Assembly: GCA_029261905.1 (NCBI GenBank)
Contig: JAJDAM010000439.1
Coordinates: 1 to 13,921, forward strand
DNA from: Deltaproteobacteria bacterium
GTDB taxonomy: Bacteria; Myxococcota_A; UBA9160; SMWR01
Reading direction: 5' to 3'
Length of the DNA stretch: 13,921 nt
The notes below the pieces were generated by a model. The model was not told where the DNA came from and did not search any database. It was given only the letters and a program-made list of their open reading frames with translations. Position 1 is the stretch's first letter, and the number at the start of each line of letters is the position of its first letter. A program made the translations under genes and the position numbers. This document shows positions 1 to 7,961 of this stretch, one piece after another.

Positions 1-335
1 TGGCTCGCGCCGTCCTCGGCAATCAGGGTTCTCGCTGTCGCAAAACCCAGTGGGTTCATTCGGGTCTTGATCGCCATTCGTGCCAGGAATTTCACGATCT
101 CGAAGTTCAGCGGCGGGTTCGAATCGGCACCACCGTTCATCAGCAATGTGAACATGGCGCGCGACGAATAGGTGGTCGGCGTCTTCAGTACGTGCATCAC
201 GTCGTCGTAACGCGACACGATCCAACAGCGAAGGTCGGGTGCCCAGTGCACAGGGGCTTCGTCGCGGAGCCGTCGATAGACGGGGTAGGGGTCTACACGG
301 TCTTCTGGCCGCGTGGGGTCGAACGATAGAGTCAT
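1..335 (-). CDS. Cytochrome P450, N-terminal fragment (runs off window)
   Basis: Reading the minus strand from the ATG at 335 gives an open frame to the window edge (111 codons). It begins MTLSFDPTRPEDRVDPYPVY and continues with RRLRDEAPVHW, WIVSRYDDVMHVL and TYSSRAM. The run 'DPYPVYRRLRDEAPVHW...W.VSRYDDV' is the usual N-terminus of soluble bacterial class I P450 monooxygenases, covering helix A and the first beta strands. No signal or membrane anchor is present, so a cytoplasmic enzyme dependent on a ferredoxin/reductase is expected. The start is supported by GGAGG five bases upstream. The I-helix and haem-cysteine loop lie outside the window, so substrate and completeness cannot be judged. 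It lies 66 bases downstream of the DUF3237 gene on the same strand and may be co-transcribed with it. Confidence 0.88.
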   Translation of the reverse strand, partial: MTLSFDPTRPEDRVDPYPVYRRLRDEAPVHWAPDLRCWIVSRYDDVMHVLKTPTTYSSRAMFTLLMNGGADSNPPLNFEIVKFLARMAIKTRMNPLGFATARTLIAEDGAS

Positions 336-401
336 CGGAGCCTCCGGCGGACGCGACGGAACGATAGCGTGTCGGCGCCGCAGCGTGAGGTTGTCGGCGA
401 A

Positions 402-827
402 TTACAGCACGTGGTAGACGTCGTACTCCACGCCGCCCGCAACGGTGTGTCCGATCCCCACGGCCTGGATGCCATTGAGCCAGGTGTAGCGCTCGTCGCC
501 GGTCTCGAACGTCGGCGCCGTTCGGATCTCGAGGGACCCATCGGGTTGGGTATGGCCGGTTCCGGAATAGGTGACGAGAATCTCAGCGCCATCGTCGGTC
601 TTCATCAGGAGTCGCACATCGAGCCGAACGACGCCGCCACCCGCAATGGTGACCCAGTCACCTCCGGGTGTTTCGACGCTTCCGCGCAGACGCGGGCCTT
701 CGAAACTGCCGCCGGTGACAGCGACGATGACCCGAGTGCCTTTCGGGCCCTTCCCGACGGGATGGGGCTCACCGGTCGCCGCGCGTAACGTGAACAGGTA
801 GTCGACTTCGATTGATTTGGTGGTCAT
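402..827 (-). CDS. DUF3237 family protein (UPF0311-like)
   Basis: Encodes 141 residues from the ATG at 827. An upstream in-frame ATG at 860 exists, but GGAG seven bases before 827 and the family N-terminus (MTTKSIEVDYLFTLRA) favour the inner start. The protein looks like a small all-beta DUF3237 member: a GTRVIVAVTGGSFEGPRLRG block, then GGDWVTIAGGGVVRLDVR, a central LVTYSGTG strand, and the family-typical C-terminus with GDERYTWLN, VGIG and a closing YDVYHVL. No signal peptide or membrane segment is visible. The molecular function of DUF3237 is not established to my knowledge. In many genomes such genes sit near oxidoreductases and P450s of lipid or aromatic metabolism, as here. It starts 56 bases after YfhO ends and stops 66 bases before the P450 start, consistent with one transcript. 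Family call firm, function unknown. Confidence 0.85.
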   Translation of the reverse strand: MTTKSIEVDYLFTLRAATGEPHPVGKGPKGTRVIVAVTGGSFEGPRLRGSVETPGGDWVTIAGGGVVRLDVRLLMKTDDGAEILVTYSGTGHTQPDGSLEIRTAPTFETGDERYTWLNGIQAVGIGHTVAGGVEYDVYHVL

Positions 828-883
828 GATTTCTCCAAAGGGCGGTCCAGAGCGTTCCATGAGTCGCGGGTGTCGTCGAGGCT

Positions 884-3076
884 TCAGTCAGACGACGATA
901 AAGAGCGGGTCGCGAGCGGTCCAGGTCTCAGTTGCTTCGACGAGCGTCGCACTGCAACGAGGCAAGCCGCGATGGCGACCAGCAACGTCGTACACGCGAT
1001 CGCTACACCGATGTAGAATGGTTGGGGCTCGAATCGATAGGTGACACGGTGACTGCCCGCTGGGACGACCACGCCTCGGTAGAGCGTATTGACCCGATGC
1101 ACACGCTGTTCTTCGCCCTCGATGAAAGCCCGCCAGCCGGGGTAGAACAGATCGGTCAGGACGACGAGGCAGGGTTGCGCGCATTGAGCGTCGAGTACCA
1201 CCTTTTCCGGCTGATACGACGCGATCGACACGCGATGGGTGCGAATTTGCGGAACTTCGCGCTTCGGATTCGCCGGTGATGCCACCAGCGCTGCTCCGAG
1301 GCCCTTCGGGTCGATCGCATCCACAACCGCCTCGCGCTTTGGCTGGAAATTCTGCGCGAGAATTTTCTGCGTCGCTCGATCCGGGTCGGGCTCGACGACG
1401 ACTCGCGACACCGCATAGGCGCGGGGCAGGGCCCCTTCATGATCGAACAGAATCGCGCCGTCCGTCTCGATTCCGCGCCCGCCGGCTGCGTTTCGCAGGT
1501 CGCCGATCGCGCCGTCCGAGGGCGCCAGGTAGTAGCGGACACTCATCATATCGAGCTGCCGCACGAGCGTGGGTAGGCGCGGAGTCTTCTTGGCGCCCAG
1601 TTCGCCGTGCCAGGCTGGATCGGGTTGTTCGAAATAGCGGCGATACGCCTCGGGGATAGCGGGCTCGTAGTCCGGGACCGCGAAAAATCGGTGCACCATG
1701 CCCGATTTCGTCGTCAACGGGGACGCGCCACCTTTTCTGAAGGGCCCCACCAGTACCCGTTCACGCCCGGGGCTGTTCGCGAGTCGTTGGACCAGCTCGG
1801 TGGACGACTCCTCGCCCCCGGCTTCCAGTGTGGGGTGGGTCGCGACGAGGGCGCTTCGCGAGTACAGGTCGATCGCCAGCACCACTGCCAGCGCGGTGGG
1901 AACAGCAATCGCTCCCGCGCGGCCGGAGCCACGCAGCCGCTGGGCGACGGCTTCGACTCCGATCGCGATGCCGATTGCGACACAGAAGCTGTACACGAAT
2001 GAGAACCGCATGGGGGATCGGAACAGGTCGCCGAACGGGAGCGCGAAATAGACGGAATAGAATGAAGTGTGTCGTCCCATGACAAAAAATGCGGCCGCGA
2101 TCGCGGCGAGTGTGAAGAAGAAGCAATGCGTTCGTAGTGAGCGCGACGAGAAACCGAACAGAAGGAGTGGCAACCCCAGAAGAGGCCATGCCGTTGCCCA
2201 GCGAAGTGGACCTGTGGGGTGTTCTGGGATCATCGGCGCGGGCTGTCCCAGCAGACCCCGCAGAATGCGTGTAGGCGTGTAGGAGGCCAACGTAGCGACC
2301 GGCAGGGAGTGACCTTCGAGACTCCGGACCGCTTGTTGTTGGAGTTCGAGGGTCGGCAGCGCTTGTGGCGCGACGAACCCTGCAGCCAGAATGCCGGCTA
2401 CCGCGGCGAGTATCAGCACGCGAATCCGATGCCCACGTTCCGCGACTGCGAACAATGCGAACAGGCCGTACGGCAGAGCGAGGTGTAGTGAGTAGACGAA
2501 GCCCTGCGAGTGACCGCCCAAAAACGAAAGCGTGAGTGCCACCGCGAGGGCCAGGCAATATCGCGGTCGAGCGTTGCTGTTGCACAGTCCGTGAATCGCC
2601 CACAATAGGGCGGGAAGCCAGGCCATCGTGGCCAGATAGGTCGGGTTGTACACGCCTGACACCAGCGATCCACAGAGCATGTATCCCGCTGCCGCGGCGG
2701 CGGATGCAGGCGCACCCAGTCCCAGACGCGCTGCAAACATCCAACTGGAGGCTCCGGCGATCCAGAGGTGCAGCATCGTCAGCGCGGCGAGCGCCATCGC
2801 GGGTGGCAGCATTCCGATCAGCAGCAGGTTGGGCGGATACAGAGCGCCCGGGACGTGCAATGCCACGAAGGGTTGGCCCGCCAGTTGATAGGGGTTCCAA
2901 AGCGGTAAGCGCCCTTCGCGCAGCGAGTCGTGAAGATATACGGCCGAAGGAAAGAAGTACGCCGAATTGTCGTAGCTCTCGAAGCCATGCTCGCGGGGTG
3001 CCTCGACCCAAACGCGATGCACGAATACGAGCGCGGCGAGTACTGCCAGCAGAGCGATCGATGTGTTGCGAGACAT
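884..3076 (-). CDS. YfhO-family multi-spanning membrane protein
   Basis: Encodes 730 residues starting at the ATG at 3076. The N-terminus has one membrane helix (SIALLAVLAALVFVHRVW) followed by an extracytoplasmic loop with the YfhO/GT-C style pattern FESYDNSAYFFPSAVYLHDS and GRLPLWNPYQLAGQPF. About ten further hydrophobic helices follow to roughly residue 410. A soluble domain (about 420-680) then ends with the YfhO signature LTDLFYPGWRAFIEGEE, VNTLYRGVVVPAGSH and YRFEPQPF, and the protein closes with one helix and a basic tail. YfhO proteins in Gram-positives are GT-C-like and linked to glycosylation of lipoteichoic acid; in Gram-negatives the substrate is generally unknown. It is divergent from a secreted alkaline-phosphatase-fold gene, suggesting envelope glycoconjugate work (inference). 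No strong Shine-Dalgarno is visible before the start, so the exact start is somewhat uncertain. Confidence 0.85.
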   Translation of the reverse strand: MSRNTSIALLAVLAALVFVHRVWVEAPREHGFESYDNSAYFFPSAVYLHDSLREGRLPLWNPYQLAGQPFVALHVPGALYPPNLLLIGMLPPAMALAALTMLHLWIAGASSWMFAARLGLGAPASAAAAAGYMLCGSLVSGVYNPTYLATMAWLPALLWAIHGLCNSNARPRYCLALAVALTLSFLGGHSQGFVYSLHLALPYGLFALFAVAERGHRIRVLILAAVAGILAAGFVAPQALPTLELQQQAVRSLEGHSLPVATLASYTPTRILRGLLGQPAPMIPEHPTGPLRWATAWPLLGLPLLLFGFSSRSLRTHCFFFTLAAIAAAFFVMGRHTSFYSVYFALPFGDLFRSPMRFSFVYSFCVAIGIAIGVEAVAQRLRGSGRAGAIAVPTALAVVLAIDLYSRSALVATHPTLEAGGEESSTELVQRLANSPGRERVLVGPFRKGGASPLTTKSGMVHRFFAVPDYEPAIPEAYRRYFEQPDPAWHGELGAKKTPRLPTLVRQLDMMSVRYYLAPSDGAIGDLRNAAGGRGIETDGAILFDHEGALPRAYAVSRVVVEPDPDRATQKILAQNFQPKREAVVDAIDPKGLGAALVASPANPKREVPQIRTHRVSIASYQPEKVVLDAQCAQPCLVVLTDLFYPGWRAFIEGEEQRVHRVNTLYRGVVVPAGSHRVTYRFEPQPFYIGVAIACTTLLVAIAACLVAVRRSSKQLRPGPLATRSLSSSD

Positions 3077-3202
3077 GCGACTCGAAATTGTCGTTACAAG
3101 TGCCGCGGTCGAAAAGCCATTGTGAAGATCTCCGCCCTATACTCGCTGACTCGCCCATTCCACGGATTTTCGCGACGTATACAGCGTACAGGAGCTATCG
3201 CA

Positions 3203-4666
3203 GTGGTCCCGCGATGTCTGAGACTATCAAATGGTCCACAGCGAAGGTCGTGGCGGCTACTGCTTGCTCTGGGAATGCTGCTGACTGCTTCATGCGGTGA
3301 GCCTGCAAAGGAACAGGAATGGAACGTACTCGTCATCGTCCCCGATACGATTCGAGCCGACCATCTTTCCCTCTACGGATACGAGCGGGAGACGACGCCC
3401 GCGCTCGAGCGGCTTGGAACCGAGAGCCTGGTATTCGAGCGCGCCTCCACGGTGGCGCCGCGTACGTGGCAGTCCTTTTCCTCGATCCTGACCGGCGTCA
3501 CCCCGCCCGTCCATGGGGTTCGTCACATCTTCGACAATCCGATCCCCAAGTCGATCGCGACGCTGGCGACCGCATTTTCCCAGGCGGGTTATCGCACCGG
3601 CGTCTTCGAAGTCGGGAATTTCATCCGGCAGATGACACGGGGTCGAGGCTTCGATGAGATCGTCGGAGCTGCGAAGCCCAGCGCAGCAGAGCCCGAGAAC
3701 GCTGAAGCGCGCCTGCTGGGGAGGCTGTTCGATTGGATGCAAAGACCGGGCGACAAGCCCTTCCTTGCGTTCGTGAGTTTGAGCGGCGGGCACTGGCCCT
3801 ACAACACTGGCGAACCCGAGCGTTTCGGTTCTTGCGATGCGGAGGACCACAGCTTCAACCGCGGCTCCTACGGTATCGAGCTGCTCGGAGTGGGGAAGGG
3901 GATCGAGCTGCGGAACGCGGACGCATTCAAGAACCTCATCTGGCAGCCTCACGATGAACGCACTCGGGAACACGTCATCGTCCACTACGACGCGGAACTG
4001 CGTCTGGCCGACGACATGATCGGTTTTCTGCTGGAGCGCATGCGACAAAGCTCGATCTGGGGACGCACGATCGTGCTCTTTACTTCGGACCACGGCGAGA
4101 GCTTCGGTGAACACGGATACCTGCAACACGGGCCGCGAATCGACGAGCCCACGATGCACGTGCCTCTGTTGGTGCGCCTGCCGCAAACCCATCCCTCGTG
4201 GCGCGGCGGAAAACGAGTCGACAGCCCCGTCAGCGTGATCGATATCCTACCCACACTGCTCGACGCAGCCGGGATCGAGAATCTGGATGGCTTGCCTGGT
4301 AGAAGTCTGCTCGATACCGCCGAGAGAGCGAGTTCCCGATTTTTATATGGAGAAACCGGTCGCTCCTTCGACGGTGTTGATCCCGAGCGCCACTACCCCG
4401 GAGTGCGCGGAAAGCAGCGGATGATTCGCGAGGGCGACTGGAAGCTCGTCTACGTTCCGCGTCCACAAGGGGATGAGTATCGCCTGTTCGACATCGGGGA
4501 TGATCCGGGGGAACTGCGTGACGTGGCCGACGCGCAGCCGGACGTGGTGAAACGGCTCCGGGCGGAACTCGAGCACGTGCTGGCCGCCGATCCGATGGAC
4601 GAAGATGCCGAGGGGCTCAGCCCCGCCCAGAAGGTCCGGCTTCGCAAGCTCGGATATCTGCAGTGA
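3203..4666 (+). CDS. Sulfatase-like alkaline-phosphatase-superfamily hydrolase/transferase, probable lipoprotein
   Basis: Encodes 487 residues from a GTG start at 3203, chosen because AGGAG lies eight bases upstream (3190-3194) and the protein then opens with a proper export signal: basic RLSNGPQRRSW, hydrophobic LLLALGMLL, then TASC with Cys31 as a possible lipidation site (Thr at -3 is not the ideal lipobox residue). Metal-site motifs of the superfamily follow: VPDTIRADHLSLYGY (Asp48, Asp53) and TSDHGESFGEHG (Asp296, His297). At the nucleophile position, aligned by the LTG that follows, the residue is Thr88 (PRTWQSFSSILTG), not the Cys or Ser that formylglycine-type sulfatases require. That resembles phosphoethanolamine or phosphoglycerol transferases and other Thr-nucleophile members. 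A family-typical C-terminal block (IREGDWKLVYVPR, YRLFDIGDDPGEL) is present. It is divergent from YfhO with a 126-base shared upstream region. The fold is sure; the substrate is unknown. Confidence 0.88.
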   Translation: MVPRCLRLSNGPQRRSWRLLLALGMLLTASCGEPAKEQEWNVLVIVPDTIRADHLSLYGYERETTPALERLGTESLVFERASTVAPRTWQSFSSILTGVTPPVHGVRHIFDNPIPKSIATLATAFSQAGYRTGVFEVGNFIRQMTRGRGFDEIVGAAKPSAAEPENAEARLLGRLFDWMQRPGDKPFLAFVSLSGGHWPYNTGEPERFGSCDAEDHSFNRGSYGIELLGVGKGIELRNADAFKNLIWQPHDERTREHVIVHYDAELRLADDMIGFLLERMRQSSIWGRTIVLFTSDHGESFGEHGYLQHGPRIDEPTMHVPLLVRLPQTHPSWRGGKRVDSPVSVIDILPTLLDAAGIENLDGLPGRSLLDTAERASSRFLYGETGRSFDGVDPERHYPGVRGKQRMIREGDWKLVYVPRPQGDEYRLFDIGDDPGELRDVADAQPDVVKRLRAELEHVLAADPMDEDAEGLSPAQKVRLRKLGYLQ

Positions 4667-4781
4667 CGCCCACGCCCCAGACGACGTCTCACGGGAGTTC
4701 GAATCGCTTCGCACTGCACGACGCGCAACCGAATTACAAGAACTGAATCCGAAGCTCAAGCCATCATTCGGGGCACCCGAA

Positions 4782-5534
4782 ATGTCCATCGGGAGGATCG
4801 TGCCGTTGGTGAGTTGGATCGTCGTCGGGTTGTTCATTGCGGTTACCGCGCTCGCAGCAGGCCGCTTGCTGTTGTTGTACCGGGAGACCCGTGAGTTTCC
4901 CGAGCTGCTGATCTCGATTCTCATTCTCGGTTTGGGAACCCTGGGCGTGGGTGGTGGATTCGTGATCGCATCGACCGTTTCGGACGAAGCGCTTCGCGCG
5001 GTGCTGAGCTTCGTTCCGATCATCGGAGTCAACGTCGGAATGAGTGCGTTGTGCGTGTTCACCTGGCGCGTCTATCGCGCCGACAGCGGCGTGGCTCGAG
5101 CGTTCTGCACGTCGCTGGTGATGACGATGTTCGGGCTGGTCGCGTACGCGATCTCGCAGGGCGATTCGGTTGTTCTTCAAGCGCGCCCGCTCGCATTCAC
5201 GAGTTCTGGAATCTACGTGAGCACGATGGCCTGGAGCGCAGTCGAGGCGCTGCTGTACTGGCGCACGATGAAACGACGGCTCAGCCTGGGCCTCGCTGAC
5301 GCACTGCTGACCAACCGCTTTCTGCTGTGGGGGCTGGCAACCGGAATTGCCGCCCAGGGAATCGCCATCGGTGCCATCGCACAGCTGGCATTCGGACTGC
5401 TGGGCCCCGAAACTCCGTGGGTCACGATGTGTTATGCGGCGCACGGTTTGCTGACCGCCGTGTTCTTCTGGTTGGCTTTCCAGCCGCCTCGATCGTACGC
5501 GAACTGGATCGCGGGCGAACTCGAGCCGAGCTGA
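4782..5534 (+). CDS. Unrecognised 7-TM integral membrane protein
   Basis: Encodes 250 residues from the ATG at 4782. I do not recognise the family. Seven hydrophobic segments are visible: LVSWIVVGLFIAVTALAAG, LLISILILGLGTLGVGGG, the VLSFVPIIGVNVGMSALCVF stretch, FCTSLVMTMFGLVAYAI, VSTMAWSAVEALLYW, LLWGLATGIAAQGIAIGAI and MCYAAHGLLTAVFFWLAF. They are joined by short basic loops (WRVYRADSGVARA, RTMKRRLSLG), and a short polar tail ends the protein. No enzymatic motif or attached signalling domain is present. The start is not certain: GGGAGG at 4791-4796 lies inside the frame and could serve the TTG at 4806 or GTG at 4809, shortening the N-terminus by eight or nine residues without losing a helix. 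It follows the sulfatase-like gene by 115 bases, so co-transcription is possible. Confidence 0.72.
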   Translation: MSIGRIVPLVSWIVVGLFIAVTALAAGRLLLLYRETREFPELLISILILGLGTLGVGGGFVIASTVSDEALRAVLSFVPIIGVNVGMSALCVFTWRVYRADSGVARAFCTSLVMTMFGLVAYAISQGDSVVLQARPLAFTSSGIYVSTMAWSAVEALLYWRTMKRRLSLGLADALLTNRFLLWGLATGIAAQGIAIGAIAQLAFGLLGPETPWVTMCYAAHGLLTAVFFWLAFQPPRSYANWIAGELEPS

Positions 5535-5559
5535 GATACGACCCGCCCGGTCGTATCTC
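5533..5559. terminator. Perfect 11-bp stem-loop between convergent genes
   Basis: GAGATACGACC (5533-5543) and GGTCGTATCTC (5549-5559) form a perfect stem with a five-base CGCCC loop. The stem begins inside the TGA stop codon of the 7-TM gene. It lies between convergent genes, where a bidirectional terminator is expected. No T-tract follows on either strand, so it may act with Rho or as a 3'-end stabiliser rather than as a classic intrinsic terminator. Confidence 0.6.
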
Positions 5560-5621
5560 GAGCTCGAACGGTCTTCTGGTGACGAGGCCTCCCTCCGTCG
5601 GCTAGCAGCGCTTCGCGTCAC

Positions 5622-5996
5622 TCAGCCCAGTTTCATCTCGAAGAAGCACAGCTTGTTGCCGTCGAGGTCTCGGACGTAGGCTCCGTAGAAGACCGGTAGT
5701 CGCTCGCCGGGCGGTCCCTCGTCGGTCGCGCCGAGTTCCAGTGCTTTGGCGTAGAGCTTGTCGACGCCGTCTCTGGACCCTCCCGGAATCGCCACCATGT
5801 TGCCGTTGCCGGGCTCGTGGGCTTCCTCGTTGTACGGAATGCACAGTGCGAGCATCGCCTGGTCGGTGGCCGTGCCGTAGAACTTGATGCGGTCCATTCC
5901 GAACAGCTGCGAGGCCCCGATCTCTCCCAGCAGCGCGTCGTAGAAGGAAACGGCGCGATCCATGTCTTTGGTGCCGATGGTGGTGTATCCGAGCAT
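5622..5996 (-). CDS. VOC / glyoxalase-bleomycin-resistance-dioxygenase fold protein
   Basis: Encodes 124 residues from the ATG at 5996, preferred over an upstream ATG at 6041 because GGGGAG lies eight bases before it and the VOC fold starts at once (MLGYTTIGTKDMDRAVSFYD). Two beta-alpha-beta-beta-beta modules are visible: residues 1-60 with DMDRAVSFYDALLGEIGA, and the second with NMVAIPGGSRDGVDKLYAKALELGA and ending VRDLDGNKLCFFEMK, where the terminal Glu is the usual last metal ligand. The first-strand His found in many metal-dependent members is replaced by Thr (GYTTIG), so metal binding and a glyoxalase I reaction should not be assumed. A cytoplasmic single-domain protein of normal length. 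It is divergent from the SDR gene with 128 bases between the starts. Substrate unknown. Confidence 0.85.
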   Translation of the reverse strand: MLGYTTIGTKDMDRAVSFYDALLGEIGASQLFGMDRIKFYGTATDQAMLALCIPYNEEAHEPGNGNMVAIPGGSRDGVDKLYAKALELGATDEGPPGERLPVFYGAYVRDLDGNKLCFFEMKLG

Positions 5997-6124
5997 TCGA
6001 TTTCTCCCCTTTTTGATTGCGAGCGGCATCGAAGCATACACGTTTGCTACCTGTCGCCAGGCGCGCCGTCCGGGTCGCCCGCGGTCGGGGTCCGGATGTC
6101 GAGCCAGTTGGGGAGGTATTCGTC

Positions 6125-6952
6125 ATGGACACCAAGAATCTCTCTGGAAAGGTCGCGGTCATCACGGGCGCGGCCAGTGGAATCGGCCGAGCCACCGCGT
6201 TGGCAATGGCCAGCCGCGGCGCAGACATCGCGATCTGCGATATCGATGAGCCCGGTCTGAAGGAAACCGCCGAGTCGATCGAGAAGATCGGACGCCGCGT
6301 CACTTCGGCTCGCGTCGATGTCGCCGTACAAGACGACCTACGCGCGTTCGCAGACCAGGTCGATGCTTCCTTCGGACGCGTCGACATCGTCGTCAACAAT
6401 GCGGGCATCGGCGTCGGAGGACTCTTCGTCGACGTCCCACTCGACGAATGGGACCGGATCGTGGGGATCAACTTGAAGGGGGTCGCATACGGGTGCCACG
6501 TATTCGTTCCCAGAATGATCGCGGCCGGCAATGGCGGGCATGTCGTCAACATCGCTTCGATGGCCGGGTTTTGTCAGGCGCCGGGAATGACCGCCTATTG
6601 CGCGACGAAGTTCGGAGTCGTCGGCCTGTCGGAGTCGTTGCGGATCGAACTCGCCGAACATCGAATCGGTGTCACCGCGATTTGTCCGGGTGTGATCAAT
6701 ACAGCCATCGTCCGCACCGGACGCAACTATGGTCCTCTCGCCACCGACGAGCGCCGCGAACAGGGTGCCCGTGCATTCGAGCGGCGAAACTACGGCCCCG
6801 AGCGAGTCGCGGAGGGGATCCTGAAGGCCATTGCCAAGAACCGCGGACTGGCCCCTGTTTCACCAGAGGCCTGGACGGGGTATTGGGCCAAGCGTCTGTT
6901 CCCCTGGCTCGTCGGGCTCGTCGGTCGAATGGGGATGCGCAGCCTGCGCTGA
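6125..6952 (+). CDS. Short-chain dehydrogenase/reductase (classical SDR)
   Basis: Encodes 275 residues from the ATG at 6125; GGGGAGG at 6110-6116, eight bases upstream, sets the start. Every classical SDR element is in place: the NAD(P) glycine motif TGAASGIG (14-21), Asp39 after the second strand (AICDID), which usually favours NAD(H) over NADP(H), NNAG (91-94), catalytic Asn116 region (GINLKG), Ser145 (NIASMAG), Tyr158 and Lys162 (YCATK), and the CPGVINTAI loop (188-196). The roughly 25-residue tail after 250 (GYWAKRLFPWLVGLVGRMG) is hydrophobic and may give membrane or lipid association. It resembles SDRs acting on steroid, acyl or alcohol substrates, but the substrate cannot be read from sequence. 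It leads a same-strand set, with ThuA starting 58 bases after its stop. Confidence 0.92.
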   Translation: MDTKNLSGKVAVITGAASGIGRATALAMASRGADIAICDIDEPGLKETAESIEKIGRRVTSARVDVAVQDDLRAFADQVDASFGRVDIVVNNAGIGVGGLFVDVPLDEWDRIVGINLKGVAYGCHVFVPRMIAAGNGGHVVNIASMAGFCQAPGMTAYCATKFGVVGLSESLRIELAEHRIGVTAICPGVINTAIVRTGRNYGPLATDERREQGARAFERRNYGPERVAEGILKAIAKNRGLAPVSPEAWTGYWAKRLFPWLVGLVGRMGMRSLR

Positions 6953-7010
6953 TTTCGCAGTCCGGTTCCGGCAGCGCGTGCGAACCGCTGTTCGAAAATG
7001 AGGTCCAGTG

Positions 7011-7853
7011 ATGGATACAAAATTGGCACCCGCTCGAGCGCACCTCGTGGCTGGAGGTTTCCCTCGCGGGTCGTCGGCTGGGCACGACATCGACTACGCG
7101 CGACTCAGGATCTTGGATCTGCTGGAAGGGCGCGCGTCGATCAGTGTGTCAGCAGATTTCAAGGATGTCGCCAGTCACCTGCCAGACTGCGACCTGCTGG
7201 TGACATACGTCGCAGGACCGTATCCGGATGATCACGAGTGCGACGCCATCGCAGCCTGGCTGAATTCGGGAGGGCGTTGGCTGGCGTTGCACGGCACCAG
7301 TGGTGGCCGTGCTGTGCCGATGCCCGACGGCGCGCCCGGACGCATGATGTCGAGAGCGCGCCACCACGAAGTTCTCGGCGCATTTTTCCTGAATCATCCG
7401 CCGATCCGAAAGTTCCAGGTCGATGTCCGCAACGCCTCCCATCCGATCACCCTCGGTCTGCCAGCTTCGTTCGAGGTGATGGACGAGCTCTATCTGATCG
7501 AACTCACGGCTCCGGCCGACAGCGTCGTGCTGTTGTCCACTTCTGATCTCGACGCGTCCGATCCCGCGCCGCGAAAGTTTGGCTTCACTTATGGCGAAGA
7601 CACTTCCGTCGGCGCCGATGGGAGGGAGCGCGTGCTTGGCCTGCTGCGCGCGTACGGACATGGCGCCGTAGCCTACTTTGCGCTGGGGCACTGCCACACG
7701 CCCACGACCAACATCCAACCCTTCGTCGACGTGAGTGTGGACGAGGCAGGGAAGACGCCGCTGGAATTTCGTGGACCCTGGCAGACCGACGCGTTCGAAC
7801 GTCTGCTGCGCAATGGAGTCGATTGGGGGCTCGAGGCAAGGCAGCGCGCCTGA
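7011..7853 (+). CDS. ThuA-like domain protein
   Basis: Encodes 280 residues. The ATG at 7011 is preferred over the adjoining GTG at 7008 because the GAGG at 7000-7003 is better spaced for it. The whole protein is one ThuA (class I glutamine-amidotransferase-like) domain: HLVAGGFPRGSSAGHDIDYAR at the front, CDLLVTYVAGPYP, the hallmark WLNSGGRWLALHGTSGG (about 84-100), LGAFFLNHPPIRKFQV, SHPITLGLPASFEVMDELY, and a C-terminal GHGAVAYFALGHCHTP. No signal peptide is visible, so it is likely cytoplasmic. ThuA itself is linked to trehalose/disaccharide 3-keto-sugar metabolism in rhizobia; most relatives are uncharacterised. The adjacency to an oxidoreductase fits a redox-modified carbon-compound route, but this is inference. 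Family firm, function open. Confidence 0.85.
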   Translation: MDTKLAPARAHLVAGGFPRGSSAGHDIDYARLRILDLLEGRASISVSADFKDVASHLPDCDLLVTYVAGPYPDDHECDAIAAWLNSGGRWLALHGTSGGRAVPMPDGAPGRMMSRARHHEVLGAFFLNHPPIRKFQVDVRNASHPITLGLPASFEVMDELYLIELTAPADSVVLLSTSDLDASDPAPRKFGFTYGEDTSVGADGRERVLGLLRAYGHGAVAYFALGHCHTPTTNIQPFVDVSVDEAGKTPLEFRGPWQTDAFERLLRNGVDWGLEARQRA

Positions 7854-7875
7854 GTCGAAGAGCCGTGTATGCGAC

Positions 7876-7910
7876 GCCGGACGATCGAATTCGGCCGCGG
7901 CCCGTTTTTT
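7876..7910 (+). terminator. Weak candidate intrinsic terminator after ThuA gene
   Basis: GCCGGA (7876-7881) can pair with TTCGGC (7890-7895) using one G-U pair, or GGC/GCC inside GGCCGCGGCC (7893-7902) can form a very short stem. A run of six T follows at 7905-7910. Neither stem is strong or ideally spaced from the T-run, so this may only attenuate transcription into the beta-propeller gene. Confidence 0.25.
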
Positions 7911-7961
7911 GATTTACACATGCGTCCCGTCTGCGAGACACTCGGGCCGGAGGTCAGCCGC

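Noticed and set aside
3120..3143. TTGTGA and TATACT as a promoter for the sulfatase-like gene
   Set aside because: The spacer is only 12 bases, too short for a sigma70 promoter.
1761..3158. 465-codon minus-strand frame overlapping YfhO
   Set aside because: Arg/Ser/Pro-rich composition without any domain pattern; it is an alternate frame of the YfhO gene, which has clear helices and motifs.
2930..3202. N-terminal extension of the sulfatase-like gene back to 2930
   Set aside because: It would overlap the start of the divergent YfhO gene and bury the export signal; GTG 3203 has AGGAG and a correct signal peptide.
3290..4192. 300-codon minus-strand frame antisense to the sulfatase-like gene
   Set aside because: Composition typical of antisense shadow in GC-rich DNA, no start signal, no motif.
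5602..6552. 316-codon minus-strand frame antisense to the SDR gene
   Set aside because: No recognisable domain; it contradicts the complete SDR motifs on the other strand and the VOC gene in another frame.
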